In this document: in pieces, positions 62,709 through 64,000 of the stretch | Layout of the letters: each line of letters begins with the position of its first letter | How positions within the stretch are numbered: the first letter of the stretch is position 1 | Assembly (NCBI GenBank): GCA_903828455.1 | Contig: CAIKMJ010000045.1 | Span: 61,176-125,175 of the forward strand | Source of the DNA: an uncultured Acidobacteriia bacterium | Lineage (GTDB): Bacteria; Acidobacteriota; Terriglobia; Bryobacterales; Bryobacteraceae | Reading direction: 5' to 3' | DNA: 64,000 nucleotides | The notes under the pieces: model-generated | The model's input: only the letters and a program-made list of their open reading frames with translations | Told to the model about the DNA's origin: nothing | Database searches by the model: none | Program-made: the position numbers and the translations under genes

Positions 62709-63586
62709 CGGTAGCCGAACAGAAGGCATCAACTACCGGGGGCACACCGTCACAGGAATCGTTCATTACCAGCGAAGATGAGGAAGCCTCGGCCAAAGCG
62801 GATCAACTGGACAAAGATCGGCTATTGAAAAGCCAACTGGAGGCTGGATTCAAGGCTCCGATTTCAGCGGTGGAGAACGCCGCCAAACTGAAAAAGAAAA
62901 AGCCAATACAGCACGGGTTCTTTGAGACGGCACAGGAAGATGCTCAGGATACTTTATTCCTGAAGCCGCTTGAGGCCAACAAGATGCCACGCAACACCGA
63001 CGGCACCCCGAAACTGGACAAGGTATTCAAAGTTGCACAGTACCGCTATAAAGGCCCCCGGACTCCGGGGCCGCTGTTTGATGCTGAACATGCGGGCAGG
63101 CTCTACGTGGACGAAACCACGGGGTTTATTTTGGAGTCGTTGATTAAACAAGTAAGCAATGGACGTGACAAAATAGGGAATTACATAGGGTTTGCGGTGC
63201 CAGGTTCGCGCGTACTGGAAATGGCCGATGCTTTGAGGAATTACGGCGGGCTAGGTAATTATGTATTCACCCAAGAAGATTTGAAAACAGTAAATTCGCT
63301 GGCCTCCGCACTGGAAAAATCCTATGCGGACAATCCACACGGACTCATAGTTGTTAAGCCACTGAAAGGCCAAACGCTCAGACAGGTACTGGCAACAGTA
63401 GCGCATGAACTGGCGCACGTTAACCAGTACAGACTTCTTGAAGAAAACGCGCAGAAGAAATACCCCGGAGTAAAACGAGAAGATCGTCCGACTGAGTGGG
63501 TGATACTAACTCATGACAAGTTCTGGGAAGACTACAATGCGCGTCCGGATCGAGTCCGCCAGCGCCAGCACCGCCAGCTACCTTGA
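62627..63586 (+). CDS. HExxH metallopeptidase-like protein
   Basis: 319 residues from a GTG at 62627; the exact start is uncertain. The zinc motif VAHELAHVNQY is at residues 260-270. An acidic, disordered first third leads into a globular part (DTLFLKPLEANKMPRNTDGT, IGNYIGFAVPGSRVLEMADA). The end is arginine/glutamine-rich (RPDRVRQRQHRQLP) and may be a truncation product. It could be an effector or a regulator-cleaving protease like ImmA; context with an XRE regulator fits but does not prove this. Confidence 0.6.
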   Translation: MRQGDSGEESEKGSIPIENPVPGDQGLTVAEQKASTTGGTPSQESFITSEDEEASAKADQLDKDRLLKSQLEAGFKAPISAVENAAKLKKKKPIQHGFFETAQEDAQDTLFLKPLEANKMPRNTDGTPKLDKVFKVAQYRYKGPRTPGPLFDAEHAGRLYVDETTGFILESLIKQVSNGRDKIGNYIGFAVPGSRVLEMADALRNYGGLGNYVFTQEDLKTVNSLASALEKSYADNPHGLIVVKPLKGQTLRQVLATVAHELAHVNQYRLLEENAQKKYPGVKREDRPTEWVILTHDKFWEDYNARPDRVRQRQHRQLP

Positions 63587-63602
63587 TTCGCGGCGACCTT
63601 TG

Positions 63603-63866
63603 CTACCGAGCAACGAAGCCCCACTTGCCCGTCGCGAAGTCGCCAATCCGAACCTCGGCTAACCCATCGACGAACTGCCCCGCGTAATCAAATTGGGGAT
63701 TGATCACAAACTTGCCTTGCTTGTCGATGAAGCCCGACTTACCCGTCTTGTCGTCGCCAATCCGAACCTCCGCTAGTCCCTCGCTGAACTGCCCCGACCC
63801 GTCAAACTGGGGATTGATCACCAACTTGCCTTGCTTGTCGATGAAGCCCCACTTGCCGGTCCCCAC
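63603..63866 (-). CDS. WG-repeat protein fragment
   Basis: 87 residues from a GTG at 63866. Two full WG repeats (GKWGFIDKQGKLVINPQFD, then KSGFIDKQGKFVINPQFD with FVDGLAEVRIGD) and a partial third ending in WGFVAR. WG proteins usually have many repeats and a signal peptide; neither is present, so this is a remnant. Its start falls inside an IS3-type transposase reading in another frame. Confidence 0.65.
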   Translation of the reverse strand: MGTGKWGFIDKQGKLVINPQFDGSGQFSEGLAEVRIGDDKTGKSGFIDKQGKFVINPQFDYAGQFVDGLAEVRIGDFATGKWGFVAR

Positions 63867-64000
63867 ATCCGGTCCGGAGCGGAAGCGATGATCGAGCCTT
63901 CATGCGGATTGCTCCCGTGCGGTTCGGGCCGCCGGCTGGGCGAGAGCAGATTGTTTTCACGCATCAGCCGCAGTACCCGTTGTTTTGAGGTGCGGATTCC
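63818..64000 (-). pseudogene. IS3-family transposase OrfB fragment, broken at the WG repeats
   Basis: The frame open from base 64000 reads IRTSKQRVLRLMRENNLLSP, then HEGSIIASAPDRMWG, which is the segment of IS3-type OrfB just before the DDE catalytic core. After MWG (63860) homology ends; the frame runs into WG-repeat DNA and stops at 63818. The break is at a GTGGGGACCGGCAAGTGGGG sequence shared in part by the WG repeats. The upstream part lies beyond the window. Confidence 0.75.

Larger units (their letters stand above)
8347..63590 (+). mobile_element. Siphovirus-type prophage or prophage-derived element (limits approximate)
   Basis: A serine recombinase module next to a tRNA gene is followed by a replication module, terminase, portal, capsid, tail, fibre and endolysin genes in canonical lambda-like order. 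Only plus-strand genes form the viral backbone; restriction, nuclease and membrane-protein genes on the minus strand are cargo. The left limit is set just after tRNA-Asn. The right limit lies somewhere between the endolysin (61992) and the broken IS3/WG fragments (from 63603). No long direct repeat of the tRNA 3' end is visible in the window, which fits a serine recombinase with a very short crossover core or an end that lies elsewhere. Confidence 0.7.

Overview
This is a GC-rich bacterial chromosome segment, probably from an Acidobacteriota (Solibacter/Bryobacter-like) organism. The best lineage clue is the NHL-repeat protein at 4176-7232, which ends in a domain of the type named after Solibacter. 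A chromosomal flank (1-8346) carries a hydantoinase A-like gene, ilvD, a YmdB-type phosphodiesterase, the NHL-repeat protein, mqnA (futalosine menaquinone route) and a tRNA-Asn gene with its own promoter.

From just after the tRNA to about 63.6 kb the window is a large siphovirus-type prophage or prophage-derived element. The left end holds an integration module (small ORF, DUF2924 protein, large serine recombinase, ParB-like HTH protein). Next, on the opposite strand, is a five-gene restriction-like defence operon: SNF2-type helicase, DUF4391 protein, Type III Mod methyltransferase, Type III Res, and an Mrr-type endonuclease interrupted by one in-frame stop. The early region (21.7-31.1 kb) has two unrecognised proteins, an excisionase-like HTH protein, a sigma-like factor, a helicase, a primase-helicase and a VRR-NUC nuclease. 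Between the last two lies a 165-bp array of six ACCCGTCAT-type repeats that looks like a replication origin or operator.

After 31.1 kb come small genes, a ParB/methyltransferase fusion and a full head-tail module: terminase small and large (GpA) subunits, gpW-like joiner, lambda-type portal, prohead protease/major capsid fusion, DUF2190 decoration protein, connector, tail terminator, tail tube, assembly chaperone, tape measure, a very large gpM/gpL/hub-like tip protein, fibres and a glucosaminidase endolysin. Several minus-strand cargo genes interrupt this region: two winged-helix/GIY-YIG nucleases, a membrane protein, and a cluster of small DUF6900/DUF3489 genes. The right end (61.5-64 kb) is less GC-rich and mosaic: a basic small protein in an overlapping frame, an XRE regulator divergent from a small ORF and a HExxH protein, then a WG-repeat fragment fused to a broken IS3-type transposase.

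The most interesting signals are the composite defence operon with its inactivated Mrr gene, the repeat array next to the primase, a pair of matching promoter-like elements (8577-8606 and 31101-31130) that may define an element-specific regulon, a hairpin hiding a Shine-Dalgarno sequence, and an internal start inside the protease/capsid fusion. No homology search was run; family names come from recognisable motifs.
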